Positions 9,099 through 17,761 are shown, counted from the first letter of the stretch. The stretch is 59,081 nucleotides of DNA from Candidatus Aerophobetes bacterium Ae_b3b (GCA_005223085.1 NJBP01000007.1:1-59081); one strand, 5' to 3'. The notes: generated by a model from the sequence alone, not told the origin. Translations and numbers: made by a program.

Positions 9099-10204
9099 AT
9101 TTGCTTCACCTCCTGAAGAGCAAAACCTAAGGCTACAGTAAACATAGGACCAACTCTAGCCAGGTAGTCTAGTTGAAACTTTTTCGACTCATAGGTAATT
9201 TTGGCGAAAGGGCTGATTATTTCGACCGGGAGTCCCAATTCTTGCGACAAAAATTTGTCTATATTGCGCAGCTGTGCAGTACCTCCACTCAAGACAACTT
9301 TTTTTATGGGTCTTCCCTCTCTCTGGGAAGCGTAATACTCAAAGGAGTGAATTATTTCCTCTACCAGATCTTCCATAGATTTCTTGATTACCTGATCTAC
9401 CAGAGATTTGTCTACTTTCTCTTTTGTGCTAAGTTCTTTCAGTCCATCATTAAGGTCAACTTCTCCTTCACTTCCATTTGAGGTCACAAGTCCGTATCTC
9501 TGCTTTATCTGTTCCGCCGTCGCAAAACTAGTACCTATTTTCTCAGCTATAGTCTCAGTAATGTGAAATCCACCCAGGTTCACGTCTCTAATCAAAGAAG
9601 GGCTGCCCTTATCCAGAAGAACAATACTAGTTGTACTATGTCCAATCTCGAGAATTGCTATCCCATCGGTTTCGTCCAGATTAGATAACTGAAAAACATT
9701 AAATAGAGAGACAGTATTTACACCTATGGCTTTAGGAGAAACCCCTGCTTGGCGCAGAAGCCAAAGATGCTTCTCAATGGTTTCACGTTTTACTCCTACC
9801 AATATCACCGCCATTTCCTCTCTTTTTTCTTGGGAAAAACGTTGATTAAGAACATGGTATCCTAGATAAACTTGATCCATAGAATAGGGGATATACTCTT
9901 CTGCCTGCCATTTGACAGCCTGGGAAATTTCTTTTTCTGTTATCAGGGGCAGGGTTATCCTTCTCACAATGACCGACTCCCCTCCCACGCCTGAGACAAC
10001 TCGCCTGGTATTAATCCCATATTTGTTGATGAGATCCTTAATGACTTTTACAATAATTTTTTCTCTCTCGGTAGGGCCATAATCTTCAAATGGTATCTCT
10101 AATTTGGCTAATTTCCTTAGCTGGTAGCCGTTTTTTCTGTGAGTTAACTCCACCGCTTTCACTGCCCCCATACCCACCTCAAGGCCAACAATCACCTTTG
10201 CCAT
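9095..10204 (-). CDS. pilM: PilM-like actin-fold pilus assembly protein
   Basis: A 369-residue actin-fold cytoplasmic protein. Motifs in order: GLEVGMGAVKAVEL (phosphate 1, about 7-20), ILEIGHSTTSIVLL (phosphate 2, about 182-195) and VVLSGGTAQLRNIDKFL (adenosine motif, about 305-321). PilM binds nucleotide and the PilN N-terminal peptide on the inner face of the cytoplasmic membrane. It starts 17 nt after dtd and is the first of six coupled pilus genes ending with the two secretin-related genes, which makes the pilus assignment firmer than for PilM alone. Confidence 0.9.
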   Translation of the reverse strand: MAKVIVGLEVGMGAVKAVELTHRKNGYQLRKLAKLEIPFEDYGPTEREKIIVKVIKDLINKYGINTRRVVSGVGGESVIVRRITLPLITEKEISQAVKWQAEEYIPYSMDQVYLGYHVLNQRFSQEKREEMAVILVGVKRETIEKHLWLLRQAGVSPKAIGVNTVSLFNVFQLSNLDETDGIAILEIGHSTTSIVLLDKGSPSLIRDVNLGGFHITETIAEKIGTSFATAEQIKQRYGLVTSNGSEGEVDLNDGLKELSTKEKVDKSLVDQVIKKSMEDLVEEIIHSFEYYASQREGRPIKKVVLSGGTAQLRNIDKFLSQELGLPVEIISPFAKITYESKKFQLDYLARVGPMFTVALGFALQEVKQI

Positions 10205-10221
10205 TTTATCTCCATGACCAC

Positions 10222-10677
10222 TTAGTTCACAAAAGTGCTACCAGAGTTCAAAATCAAAGTCACCGGTCCGTCATTGTCAACTTTTATCCTCATCTTAGCA
10301 CCGAATTTCCCTTCTTTAACCACGGTCACCTTTTCCCCCATTAATGCCAAAAATTTAAGATAAAATCTCCTGGCTAAATCTGGTGGAGCTGCCTCCATGA
10401 AATCAGGACGAAGGCCTTTTCTGCAATCTCCATAAAGCGTAAATTGCGGAATAACGAGAACCTCTCCTTTCACCTGCGCAAGGGACAAATTCATTTTATC
10501 TTTTTCATCAGCGAAAATACGAAGATTAGCTATCTTCTCAGCTAAATACTGCACATCTACCAACTGATCTTTCCTCCCAACACCCAAAAAAACAACCATC
10601 CCTTTCCCAATAGATCCCACTAACTTTCCATTTACCTCGCACGAAGCTTCTCTTACTCTCTGGACTACCGCCCGCAT
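10222..10677 (-). CDS. dtd: D-aminoacyl-tRNA deacylase
   Basis: Dtd removes D-amino acids (and glycine from tRNA-Ala) mischarged on tRNAs, a translation proofreading enzyme. The 151-residue product has the usual start MRAVVQRVREA, the active-site stretch PQFTLYGDCRKGLRP (about 86-100) and the C-terminal NDGPVTLIL containing the Gly-cisPro element. Length is normal. It sits 9 nt downstream of hisB and just upstream of pilM in a mixed operon that begins with mcsA. Confidence 0.95.
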   Translation of the reverse strand: MRAVVQRVREASCEVNGKLVGSIGKGMVVFLGVGRKDQLVDVQYLAEKIANLRIFADEKDKMNLSLAQVKGEVLVIPQFTLYGDCRKGLRPDFMEAAPPDLARRFYLKFLALMGEKVTVVKEGKFGAKMRIKVDNDGPVTLILNSGSTFVN

Positions 10678-10686
10678 AAACAGACC

Positions 10687-11277
10687 TCACTCCAGGGTCT
10701 CTTTGGTAGAAGGAACTTCTCTCCTTCTGTGCTCACGGCTTGTTGCTTCATCTAAACTTAGGGCAAAAGCTTTGAAGATGGCTTCCATTAAGTGATGAAC
10801 ACCATTCCCATAACAGAGATTGATGTGGAGGGTAATACCAGAATGGGATGAGAAACCCTGGAAGAATTCCTTGGCTAGTTCAAGATCGGAGACTCGCGAT
10901 TTCGCCTGCGAGGGAAAATTGAAAACCAGGAGCGGCCTACCACTAACATCCAGCGCTACCTGTACCAATACCTCGTCCATAGGAACGAAACAATTCCCGT
11001 ATCTCCTTATTCCCTTTTTTTCTCCCAAGCCATTTTTAACTGCTTCTCCTAGACAAATACCGACATCCTCCACCAGATGATGATAATCAATCTGAGTATC
11101 ACCCTTGGCAGATATCTCGAGATCAAAAAAACCGTGGTAACAGAAAAGAGAAAGCATATGATCCAAGAAAGGATAAGAAGTGTTAATCTTCGACTCCCCC
11201 TTTCCATCAAGGTCTAGTAAGATTCTGATCTCGGTCTCTTTGGTTTTCCTTTCTACCTTAGCTTTTCGATCAATCAT
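10687..11277 (-). CDS. hisB: Imidazoleglycerol-phosphate dehydratase
   Basis: HisB dehydrates imidazole glycerol phosphate in histidine synthesis, using two Mn ions. The 196-residue protein has the metal-binding pairs DYHHLVEDVGI (about 70) and HHLMEAIFKAFA (about 165). It is the monofunctional form without the HolPase domain. The ATG at 11277 with GGGAG four bases upstream was chosen over a start 15 codons earlier, because the family begins near IDRKAKVERKTKET. It overlaps the end of tilS by 8 nt. Confidence 0.93.
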   Translation of the reverse strand: MIDRKAKVERKTKETEIRILLDLDGKGESKINTSYPFLDHMLSLFCYHGFFDLEISAKGDTQIDYHHLVEDVGICLGEAVKNGLGEKKGIRRYGNCFVPMDEVLVQVALDVSGRPLLVFNFPSQAKSRVSDLELAKEFFQGFSSHSGITLHINLCYGNGVHHLMEAIFKAFALSLDEATSREHRRREVPSTKETLE

Positions 11278-12781
11278 GGGACTCCCGGATTCTAACTTTG
11301 ATAATGGATTTGGTATCTTCATCTACTCTGAACCTCTCGTCAATTCGATAACCGACTATCCACACTAATTTGTCCTTGCTGATCAGAAGAGGGATTCTTT
11401 TCCTCTGCTCCAAAGGAATCTTAACATCAATAAAAAAATCCTTAATCTTTTTGCTTCCCTTCATCCCCAAAGGATGAAATCGGTCACCATCTTCTCGTGT
11501 TCGCAGGTAGAGAGGTTTTTCAAGTTTATCCAAATCAAACCAGGCCTCTGGTTCTGGGAAATCACTGATTTGATCTGATTTGATCTTCTTGACTGAAGCT
11601 AAAGACCGGAGACTACCCCAACGTCCCGAGGAGATGAACTGCTGCCCCAGTCTCTTCGGCCGATCTTTCTGGGGAGAGACCTCGGATGAGGCAGAGATTA
11701 ACTCCGTATCCAACGCTAGATTTAACTCTGTAAGCTTAGTCGTTCCCGGAATAACTAGATTACGAACGAAAGTCAAACTTTTCTCTTTTCCTTTCTTAAT
11801 CAACAAATTCCCGTAGCGGTGTCGAATCGCCAAGCCGTGAGGAAGATCCAATTGCCCAGGCTTCTTGGTTTCATATAACTCGACAATCGACACAATGTGA
11901 TCAAAGGCAATCTCCTTCAAATCCCCCTTAATTTTTTCAATGGCTTTACGAAGAACCCTCCTTTGCAAAGCTGGGTGTAAACAAGACAATTTCTCCTCGT
12001 TCAAAACTAATCCCTCACTTCTTTTCTCCTCCAGAACTGATCTAAACACCCTCTCAGTTTCTTTTTTAAGATATTCACTATCCTGCCTGAGGAGATTGGT
12101 GGTTTGAAAGAGAATCCTTTCTATTTGATCACCATACTCTTGAGAAAGATAGGGAATCAAGTTAAGGCGGACCCGGTTGCGAAGAAAAGAAGTCTCCATA
12201 TTAGAGGAATCGAAGCAGGGTTGGAGGCTATTCTCCCGACAGTAGTCTTGAATCTCTCCTCGAAAAACCTCGATTAGGGGACGGATGATCTTATCCCTGA
12301 TCGGCGGTATCGCCGAAAGGCCATCCAGGCCAGAGCCTCTCATTAGCCTCATCAGCAGGGTCTCTGCCTGATCAGACGCGGTATGAGCCAAGGCGATCTT
12401 GCTCGCTCCCATCCGATTAGCAACCTCTTCGAGAAAATCGTATCTTGCTCGTCGGCCGGCCTCTTCCAGCGAAAGCCTCTTTTCTTTGGCCAGTGCTGAC
12501 ACATTGAACGTATCAGAGATCACGGGGATTCCTAGTTTGGAGGCAAATTTTTTCACCCATTCCGCTTCCAAATCTGCCTCTCTCCCTCTTAACCCATGAT
12601 TGAGATGCGCCACCGATAGCCGCAAATCATACTTGGGTCTCAGCCTGAAAAGAAGATCAAGCAAAGTGGCAGAATCAGGGCCACCCGATACGGCCACCAC
12701 CAACCTGGTATTTGAAGTAAGCATTTGGTATTTTCTGATAGTGCCTTGGACCTTTTTTAGTAAAATTTCAGTGATTGGCAT
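11270..12781 (-). CDS. tilS: tRNA(Ile)-lysidine synthetase
   Basis: TilS converts C34 of the CAU-anticodon tRNA-Ile to lysidine, changing codon and amino-acid identity. The 503-residue protein has the N-type PP-loop VVAVSGGPDSATLLD (about 29-43), the HLNHGLRG and HTASDQAETLLMRLMRGSG segments, a middle substrate domain, and the C-terminal TilS domain (about 420-500; LRTREDGDRFHPLGMKG). Length and order match full-length bacterial TilS. It lies 35 nt from mcsB, and that short gap contains a run of GAATTAAG-like repeats. Confidence 0.94.
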   Translation of the reverse strand: MPITEILLKKVQGTIRKYQMLTSNTRLVVAVSGGPDSATLLDLLFRLRPKYDLRLSVAHLNHGLRGREADLEAEWVKKFASKLGIPVISDTFNVSALAKEKRLSLEEAGRRARYDFLEEVANRMGASKIALAHTASDQAETLLMRLMRGSGLDGLSAIPPIRDKIIRPLIEVFRGEIQDYCRENSLQPCFDSSNMETSFLRNRVRLNLIPYLSQEYGDQIERILFQTTNLLRQDSEYLKKETERVFRSVLEEKRSEGLVLNEEKLSCLHPALQRRVLRKAIEKIKGDLKEIAFDHIVSIVELYETKKPGQLDLPHGLAIRHRYGNLLIKKGKEKSLTFVRNLVIPGTTKLTELNLALDTELISASSEVSPQKDRPKRLGQQFISSGRWGSLRSLASVKKIKSDQISDFPEPEAWFDLDKLEKPLYLRTREDGDRFHPLGMKGSKKIKDFFIDVKIPLEQRKRIPLLISKDKLVWIVGYRIDERFRVDEDTKSIIKVRIRESHD

Positions 12782-12816
12782 TTTTCAAGGTTCTTTTACT
12801 TCTTAATTCTTAATTC

Positions 12817-13872
12817 TTACTTCAACTTACCCAGACGTTGTCTGATGACCTTTGCCCTTAATTCGTCGCGGTCTAAGGGAGCCATCTCCTTTCCTTCTTT
12901 AACCTGAAGCTGAGCGGGGGTAATCATGAAAAACAGCTCATTTAGAACCTGAACATTAAGTTGCGGGAATAAATTTAAACTGACTCCGAGTCTTAGCTTT
13001 GAGAGCAAGCTTATCGCCTCTTCTGAGCGCAAAAGGTAAGCGCTAACTAAAGTTCCGTAGGCCCTTCCCATCTGATCTCTAAGCTGAATTCCGTCTCGTC
13101 TAAGTAAAATATCCCGGGCCTTTTTTTCCTGTCCTACCACTTGTCGGGTCACGCTTTCCACATGGTCCACAACTTCCTCCTCCCTTGAACCCAGAGTGAC
13201 CTGATTCGATATTTGGAAAAAATCACCTTGAGATTTGGTCCCTTCCCCATACAGTCCTCTTGCTACCAAACCCAATTTGGAGATGTTCTTCATTAATTCA
13301 TCAATCTTATGAGTAACTGCCAAGGCAGGTAGATGTAACATGCACGAAGCTCTCATTCCGGTACCCGTATTGGTGGGGCAGGAGGTCAGGTAACCCCATT
13401 GAGGCAGAAAGGCATAATCTAAATTCTGTTCTAACTCATCGTCTATTTTATCAGTCAACCGCCAGGCATCCATTAACTGAAGCCCGGAAAGAATGCTCTG
13501 GAGACGTAGATGATCCTCCTCATTCACCATCAAAGAGATCATCTCCCTTTTTTCAGTGATCAAAAACCTATGAGGCCCTCCAGAACTAAATTCGGGGCTG
13601 ATGAGGTGCCTTTCTAAGAGAAATCTTCTCTCGGTGGAAGAAAGTTCGCTCATCTTGATCAGGCGACTATTCTTTAGATAATGAGACCTCTTTACAGCAT
13701 TGAGAACTTTATCGGAAACGTCCTTCAATACAGAATCGTGAGCCCAAGGAGGAAAGGTAAAACCTTCTAGGTTGCGTGCCAGTCTAACCCGACAACTAAA
13801 AACAATTTCTGCCTCCGGTCCATCTGCTCTTGACCATTGACTGGCTGAATTGGCCATCTCTTGAAGAATCAT
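12817..13872 (-). CDS. mcsB: Protein arginine kinase McsB
   Basis: McsB is a phosphagen-kinase-fold enzyme that phosphorylates protein arginines, marking proteins for ClpCP in Firmicutes. The 351-residue protein shows FSCRVRLARNLEGF (about 25-38), the catalytic-cysteine region TSCPTNTGTGMRAS (about 163-176) and, near the C-terminus, RDELRA, which fits the RDxxRA phosphoarginine receptor motif of allosterically regulated McsB. It overlaps mcsA by 4 nt (ATGA). Unlike the Bacillus arrangement, no ctsR or clpC lies beside it; tilS follows. A candidate phosphoarginine phosphatase is encoded at 51164-52255. Confidence 0.93.
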   Translation of the reverse strand: MILQEMANSASQWSRADGPEAEIVFSCRVRLARNLEGFTFPPWAHDSVLKDVSDKVLNAVKRSHYLKNSRLIKMSELSSTERRFLLERHLISPEFSSGGPHRFLITEKREMISLMVNEEDHLRLQSILSGLQLMDAWRLTDKIDDELEQNLDYAFLPQWGYLTSCPTNTGTGMRASCMLHLPALAVTHKIDELMKNISKLGLVARGLYGEGTKSQGDFFQISNQVTLGSREEEVVDHVESVTRQVVGQEKKARDILLRRDGIQLRDQMGRAYGTLVSAYLLRSEEAISLLSKLRLGVSLNLFPQLNVQVLNELFFMITPAQLQVKEGKEMAPLDRDELRAKVIRQRLGKLK

Positions 13873-14363
13873 TTCTCTCTTTCTAACCTACGAATTTCAT
13901 CTCTCAGTTTAGCTGCCCTTTCATACTCTTCTTTTCTCACCAGGATTTCTAGCTCCTTGCGCAACTCATAAATCCGTCTTTCCTTTTGGTCCTCCACTTT
14001 TCCTTTTTTAGGAACCTTGCCGGAATGGCGAACTTTGCCCTGAATTCTCTCGAGAAGTGGAGTCAGATATTCCTCAAGCTCCTGATAACACAATCCACAG
14101 CCTATTTTCCCCTTCCTCTTTATATCCCCATAGCTTAATCCACAATGCGAACAGGTGACAGAAGCCTCTTCAGAAAGTGGAACTTCAAGCTCGGTTAATC
14201 CTGCCATAAGATCAGACAGAGAAAAACTGGGCATAAAAAATGTCTGACCTAATCCTTTCTTTTGGGCGCAGATTTCACATAAGTGAAGTTCTTTCACCTG
14301 TCCATTTGTCATTTCCTGGAAATGAAATGTAGCTTCTCTCTCTCCGCAAACCTGACAGATCAT
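13869..14363 (-). CDS. mcsA: McsA, activator of McsB
   Basis: McsA is the zinc-finger partner that activates McsB. The 164-residue protein has four Cys pairs (CQVCGE, CEICAQ, CSHCG and CGLCY, within residues 3-80) and a C-terminal UVR-type helical hairpin (RKELEILVRKEEYERAAKLR, about 133-152). It is the first gene after a predicted promoter in the truA-mcsA gap, so the mcsA-mcsB-tilS-hisB-dtd-pil series may be driven from there. No CtsR-like operator could be recognised. Confidence 0.9.
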   Translation of the reverse strand: MICQVCGEREATFHFQEMTNGQVKELHLCEICAQKKGLGQTFFMPSFSLSDLMAGLTELEVPLSEEASVTCSHCGLSYGDIKRKGKIGCGLCYQELEEYLTPLLERIQGKVRHSGKVPKKGKVEDQKERRIYELRKELEILVRKEEYERAAKLRDEIRRLEREK

Positions 14364-14423
14364 TTTCTTCTTAGGTACGATTATTGTCTTTTTTTTTGCC
14401 GATCAATCCCCATCATCTCTCCT

Positions 14424-14451
14424 ATTCTACTAGAAATTGAGGCTATGTCAA
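14424..14451 (-). promoter_or_regulatory. Sigma-70 type promoter for the mcsA operon
   Basis: On the minus strand, TTGACA (14446-14451) and TAGAAT (14424-14429) are separated by 16 nt, in the 93-nt gap between truA and mcsA. The start of transcription would be near 14417, about 54 nt upstream of the mcsA ATG. The match is seen directly; activity is inferred. Confidence 0.7.
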
Positions 14452-14456
14452 CTTTT

Positions 14457-15209
14457 CTACCACACTCGATGCTTGCCGTATTCTACCCTCATCAGACACA
14501 GACCCTGTGGCGGAGCTGTGGGGCCAGCCATCCTTCTATCCCTGGCCTCCAAAATTTCTTTCATCTCCAGAGGTACCATCTTCTTCCTACCTATCTCAAC
14601 CAGGGTGCCTACCATGTTTCGAGCCATTTTATAGAGAAAACTATTAGCCTCAATATAAATGACAATAAATTTTTTCCTCTTAAAAACTGAGAGCTTTTTT
14701 ATTTCTCGGAGGGTTGAAGAGGTTGAACTTCCCTGTGATTGAAATGATAAAAAATCGTGTTCGCCTATCAGAAACTTACCTGCCTCTCTCATTAGGTCTG
14801 GGTCCAAATTAAAGGGAACCCACCACACGAAATTACGGTAGAAGGGAGAAAGAAAGCTGCTGTTATAGATTAAGTACCTATAAACTCTTCTTAGGGCAGA
14901 TTTTCGGGCGTGAAAGTCCATATCTACCTGATGCACCTTCTTGATTCTTATATCTTTAGGTAAATAACTATTTAAAGCGGGTTGGATGGAAGTGGAAGAA
15001 ATCGAGGCCTGAGTGAAAAAATTTACTACCTGACCTTGGGCATGAACCCCGGCATCAGTCCTTCCAGCAGCCACTGTTTCTATTCTTTCTCGAAAAAGGG
15101 GAAATAAACTGTCTTCCAGTGTAGTCTGGATAGTAGGAAGTCGGGGTTGTTTTTGCCATCCATGATAAGAACTGCCGTCGTACTCTAAAATGAGCTTTAT
15201 GTTATGCAC
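14457..15209 (-). CDS. truA: tRNA pseudouridine(38-40) synthase
   Basis: TruA isomerises uridines 38-40 in tRNA anticodon arms. The 250-residue product begins HNIKLILEYDGSSYHGWQ and has the catalytic motif AAGRTDAGVHAQGQVVNF (Asp52). The C-terminal half carries NMVGTLVEIG and the closing CLMRVEYG. The start is GTG at 15209 with only a weak ribosome site. It follows rplQ after a 132-nt gap that is mostly filled by a palindromic element, as truA often follows rplQ in bacteria. Confidence 0.95.
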   Translation of the reverse strand: MHNIKLILEYDGSSYHGWQKQPRLPTIQTTLEDSLFPLFRERIETVAAGRTDAGVHAQGQVVNFFTQASISSTSIQPALNSYLPKDIRIKKVHQVDMDFHARKSALRRVYRYLIYNSSFLSPFYRNFVWWVPFNLDPDLMREAGKFLIGEHDFLSFQSQGSSTSSTLREIKKLSVFKRKKFIVIYIEANSFLYKMARNMVGTLVEIGRKKMVPLEMKEILEARDRRMAGPTAPPQGLCLMRVEYGKHRVW

Positions 15210-15231
15210 TCTTTGCTCAGCTTCAGCAAAC

Positions 15232-15339
15232 GTGACTATTCAGCCCTATCATAATTTCATAGTTTTTTCTGTTATTTCATCAAGTTTTTCTTTTTGATTC
15301 ATTTCTGCGTACTCTGCGATCTCGGCGGTGAATAGTCAC
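15232..15339. mobile_element. Palindromic element family B, copy 1 (108 bp)
   Basis: A 108-bp element bounded by the inverted repeat GTGACTATTCA (15232-15242) and TGAATAGTCAC (15329-15339). Its interior, TTTCATTTCTGCGTACTCTGCG-like text, recurs in the interrupted copy at 39137-39434, where the ends read GTAACTGTTCA and TGAATAGTTAC. It has no coding capacity and lies 2 nt beyond the rplQ stop codon in the rplQ-truA gap. It looks like a MITE or other small non-autonomous element; no clear target duplication was found. Confidence 0.7.
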
Positions 15340-15341
15340 CA

Positions 15342-15692
15342 TCAGACTAACTGCACTTTACACATCAGAGCGTCGTCTCCCTGACGATATCTAAGTTTGA
15401 TTACTCGTATGCAACCTCCTTTACGATCCCTGTATCTGGGACCAATGATATCAAAGAGTTTCTTTATCACTTTCTTGTCTCGGATAAACTTTAATACACT
15501 GCGTCGATGATGAACAGAATCTTCCTTAGCTAAAGTGATTACTCTCTCACAAAATCTAGCGGCTTCCTTGGCTTTAGCCTCGGTAGTAATAATTTCTTCA
15601 TGGAAAAGTAAGGATCTGACCAAATTGGCTAACAGCGCCTTTCGATGAGCCTTATCTCGTCCCAGCTTTTTCTGCTTTCTCTTGTGCCTCAC
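15342..15692 (-). CDS. rplQ: 50S ribosomal protein L17
   Basis: L17 lies near the exit tunnel of the large subunit. The 116-residue protein starts RHKRKQKKLGRDKAHRKALL and contains TTEAKAKEAARFCERVITLAK, both standard for the family. The start is GTG at 15692 with AAGGGG six bases upstream. This makes a 41-nt out-of-frame overlap with the end of rpoA, unusually long; the L17 start is fixed by family alignment and the RpoA tail is the flexible element. It is the last gene of the alpha operon. Confidence 0.96.
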   Translation of the reverse strand: MRHKRKQKKLGRDKAHRKALLANLVRSLLFHEEIITTEAKAKEAARFCERVITLAKEDSVHHRRSVLKFIRDKKVIKKLFDIIGPRYRDRKGGCIRVIKLRYRQGDDALMCKVQLV

Positions 15693-16620
15693 TTATTTCC
15701 CCTTCACTTAAACTTAAACCGCATTCTGCTAATTTCTTCTCTAACTTTTGTAGCGACTTCTCCCCAAAGTTTTGAATCTTCAAAAGCTCCTTGGAGCTCT
15801 TTTCCACCAAATCACCTATTTTTTTTATCCCTGAACTTCTCAAAGCTTTAACGGGTACAGCAGAAAGTCCTAATTCTTCAACTGACTGCTCCAGCAGCTT
15901 CTTTTCGCTCTCTGCTTTCTTTCCTTTCGGGGGTTCGGCCATGAAAAATCCCAGATATTCAGTCAAAATTCTTGCAGCCTCCCCGACTGCATCATCAGGT
16001 TTAACCGTGCCATCAGTAAAAATTTCTACAATGAGTGAATCGAAACTCGTCTTTCGTCCAATTCTAGCTGGTTTTACTTCGCACTTCACTCTCTTAACAG
16101 GGCTAAAAATGGAGTCCATGGGTATAGTTCCTAATGGCTGATCGGAATCTCTGCTCTCGTCCATAGTTGCATAACCTCGACCCTTAGCCAAGGTAATCTC
16201 CATTGTCAGATGGGTTTCTTTGTTATCGAGAGTGGCAAGGTATAGGTCTGGATTAACAATTTCTACCTCGCTATCCGCCTTTATATGGGAGGCCTTCATT
16301 TCAAGGGGACCTCTCACATCCAAAAAGACCTTTTTCTCTCCATCAACAAATAACTTTACCCTAATTCGTTTTAAATTTTGGATGATCTGCAGCACGTCTT
16401 CTTTCACTCCAGAAATTGTGGAAAACTCATGAGAAACACCTTCAATTTTAACCGCCCTGACCGCGGCTCCCGAGATAGAAGAAAGTAGTATCCGTCGAAG
16501 GGAATTACCTAAAGTGATACCATACCCTCTCTCCAAGGGCTCAATAATGAATCTACCGTAGGTGTCAGAGAAGGTCTCCCTTTCAATCACGACCTCTTTT
16601 GGCTTTATTAATTGCCTCAC
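15652..16620 (-). CDS. rpoA: RNA polymerase subunit alpha
   Basis: The 322-residue alpha subunit initiates polymerase assembly and contacts UP elements and activators. The N-terminal dimerisation domain (GRFIIEPLERGYGITLGNSL) spans about 1-230. The C-terminal helix-hairpin-helix domain (VKALRSSGIKKIGDLVEKSS and NFGEKSLQKLEKKL) is at about 250-310. A lysine-rich tail of about 20 residues follows and overlaps rplQ. The start is GTG at 16620 with AAGGAGG five bases upstream. Confidence 0.97.
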   Translation of the reverse strand: MRQLIKPKEVVIERETFSDTYGRFIIEPLERGYGITLGNSLRRILLSSISGAAVRAVKIEGVSHEFSTISGVKEDVLQIIQNLKRIRVKLFVDGEKKVFLDVRGPLEMKASHIKADSEVEIVNPDLYLATLDNKETHLTMEITLAKGRGYATMDESRDSDQPLGTIPMDSIFSPVKRVKCEVKPARIGRKTSFDSLIVEIFTDGTVKPDDAVGEAARILTEYLGFFMAEPPKGKKAESEKKLLEQSVEELGLSAVPVKALRSSGIKKIGDLVEKSSKELLKIQNFGEKSLQKLEKKLAECGLSLSEGEISEAQEKAEKAGTR

Positions 16621-16721
16621 TCTGGCCTCCTTGCATCAGACATCAATAACTAAAGATTTATAGATTTCTTCCTTTTTTCCTAATTCCTGACAACTGGTTC
16701 TTAGTTACTCACTGATAACAA

Positions 16722-17339
16722 TTATCTTGAATAATACCCTACTACTAAAGGTAAATCAATTTCCTGATCTAATTCTTCAGAGAGGGGTAACCGTCTTACC
16801 ATTCCGTTGAGGGATTTCTTATCTATTTCCAGCCATCCTGGAAGGGCTTTCTTTTGAGAAACCTTCAGAATCTCTTTCATCAAGGGAAGCTTTTTACTCT
16901 TTTTTTTAATCTCAACCACGTCCCCTTCCTTTATGAGATAGGAAGGAATATCCACTGCCCGGCCATTCACTAAAAAATGACCATGATTGACCAACTGTCG
17001 GGCTTGTGACCGGGAAAAACTGAATCCCAATCGGTATACCACATTATCTAACCTTCGCTCCAAAAGTCGCAGAAGTTCTTCCCCAGTAATATTTGAAGAT
17101 CTTTCTGCCATTCGGTACCATCTCTCAAACTGACCCTCCAACATCCCATATTTCCACTTCACTTTTTGCTTTTCTTTGAGTTGCTGGCCGTATTGAGACA
17201 ATCTCCTTCTCCTTAAGAAACGTTGAGGTTTTCTCTTTTCTAAACTACAGTTATCCGTGTAGCATTTTTCTCCTTTAAGGAAAAGCTTAAGATTTAACGC
17301 CCGACATCTCTTGCATTTACTCTCTTTGTGCAATGGCAA
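16722..17339 (-). CDS. rpsD: 30S ribosomal protein S4 (zinc form)
   Basis: S4 nucleates 16S rRNA folding and often represses its own operon. The 205-residue form starts at TTG 17339, which has AGGAGG six bases upstream and gives the family length; an ATG 16 codons earlier would overlap rpsK. The N-terminus has four Cys (CKRCR, CYTDNC), the zinc-binding type. The S4 RNA-binding domain (RLDNVVYRLGFSFSRSQARQ and VNGRAVDIPSYLI) is at about 92-155. The 101-nt gap to rpoA shows no feature I could identify. Confidence 0.95.
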   Translation of the reverse strand: MPLHKESKCKRCRALNLKLFLKGEKCYTDNCSLEKRKPQRFLRRRRLSQYGQQLKEKQKVKWKYGMLEGQFERWYRMAERSSNITGEELLRLLERRLDNVVYRLGFSFSRSQARQLVNHGHFLVNGRAVDIPSYLIKEGDVVEIKKKSKKLPLMKEILKVSQKKALPGWLEIDKKSLNGMVRRLPLSEELDQEIDLPLVVGYYSR

Positions 17340-17356
17340 ACGACTCCTCCTTTGAC

Positions 17357-17752
17357 TTATACCTTCCTTTTCTTGGGAGGACGGCATCCATTATGGGGAA
17401 TAGGAGTTGCTTCTTTGATCGAGATAACTCTTAATCCTGCGGCTTGTAGAGTTCTGATGGCAGTCTCCCTGCCGGATCCTGGACCTTTTACCACCACTCT
17501 CACTCGCCCCAATTGAAACCCTTCCTTAGCTTTTCTTGCTACTTGTTCTGCCGTCTTCTGAGCAGCGAATGGAGTACCCTTCTTTGTGCCCTTAAAACCC
17601 GCCTCTCCTGCCGAGGACCAGCAAAGAACATCCCCGTTAAGATTGGTCATAGTAATAATGGTATTGTTGAAGGTGGAATGAATGTAAGCCATCCCTTCTT
17701 CAACTTTGATTCTCTTCTTTTTCTTGGTAATCTTTTTTCTTTTTTTTGGCAT
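17357..17752 (-). CDS. rpsK: 30S ribosomal protein S11
   Basis: S11 shapes the platform of the small subunit. The 131-residue protein begins with a lysine-rich tail, then [20 protein letters not shown], and ends with [16 protein letters not shown], the conserved C-terminal signature. It lies 9 nt after rpsM and 17 nt before the chosen rpsD start, in the normal alpha-operon order. Confidence 0.97.
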   Translation of the reverse strand: MPKKRKKITKKKKRIKVEEGMAYIHSTFNNTIITMTNLNGDVLCWSSAGEAGFKGTKKGTPFAAQKTAEQVARKAKEGFQLGRVRVVVKGPGSGRETAIRTLQAAGLRVISIKEATPIPHNGCRPPKKRKV

Positions 17753-17761
17753 TTCTGACCC

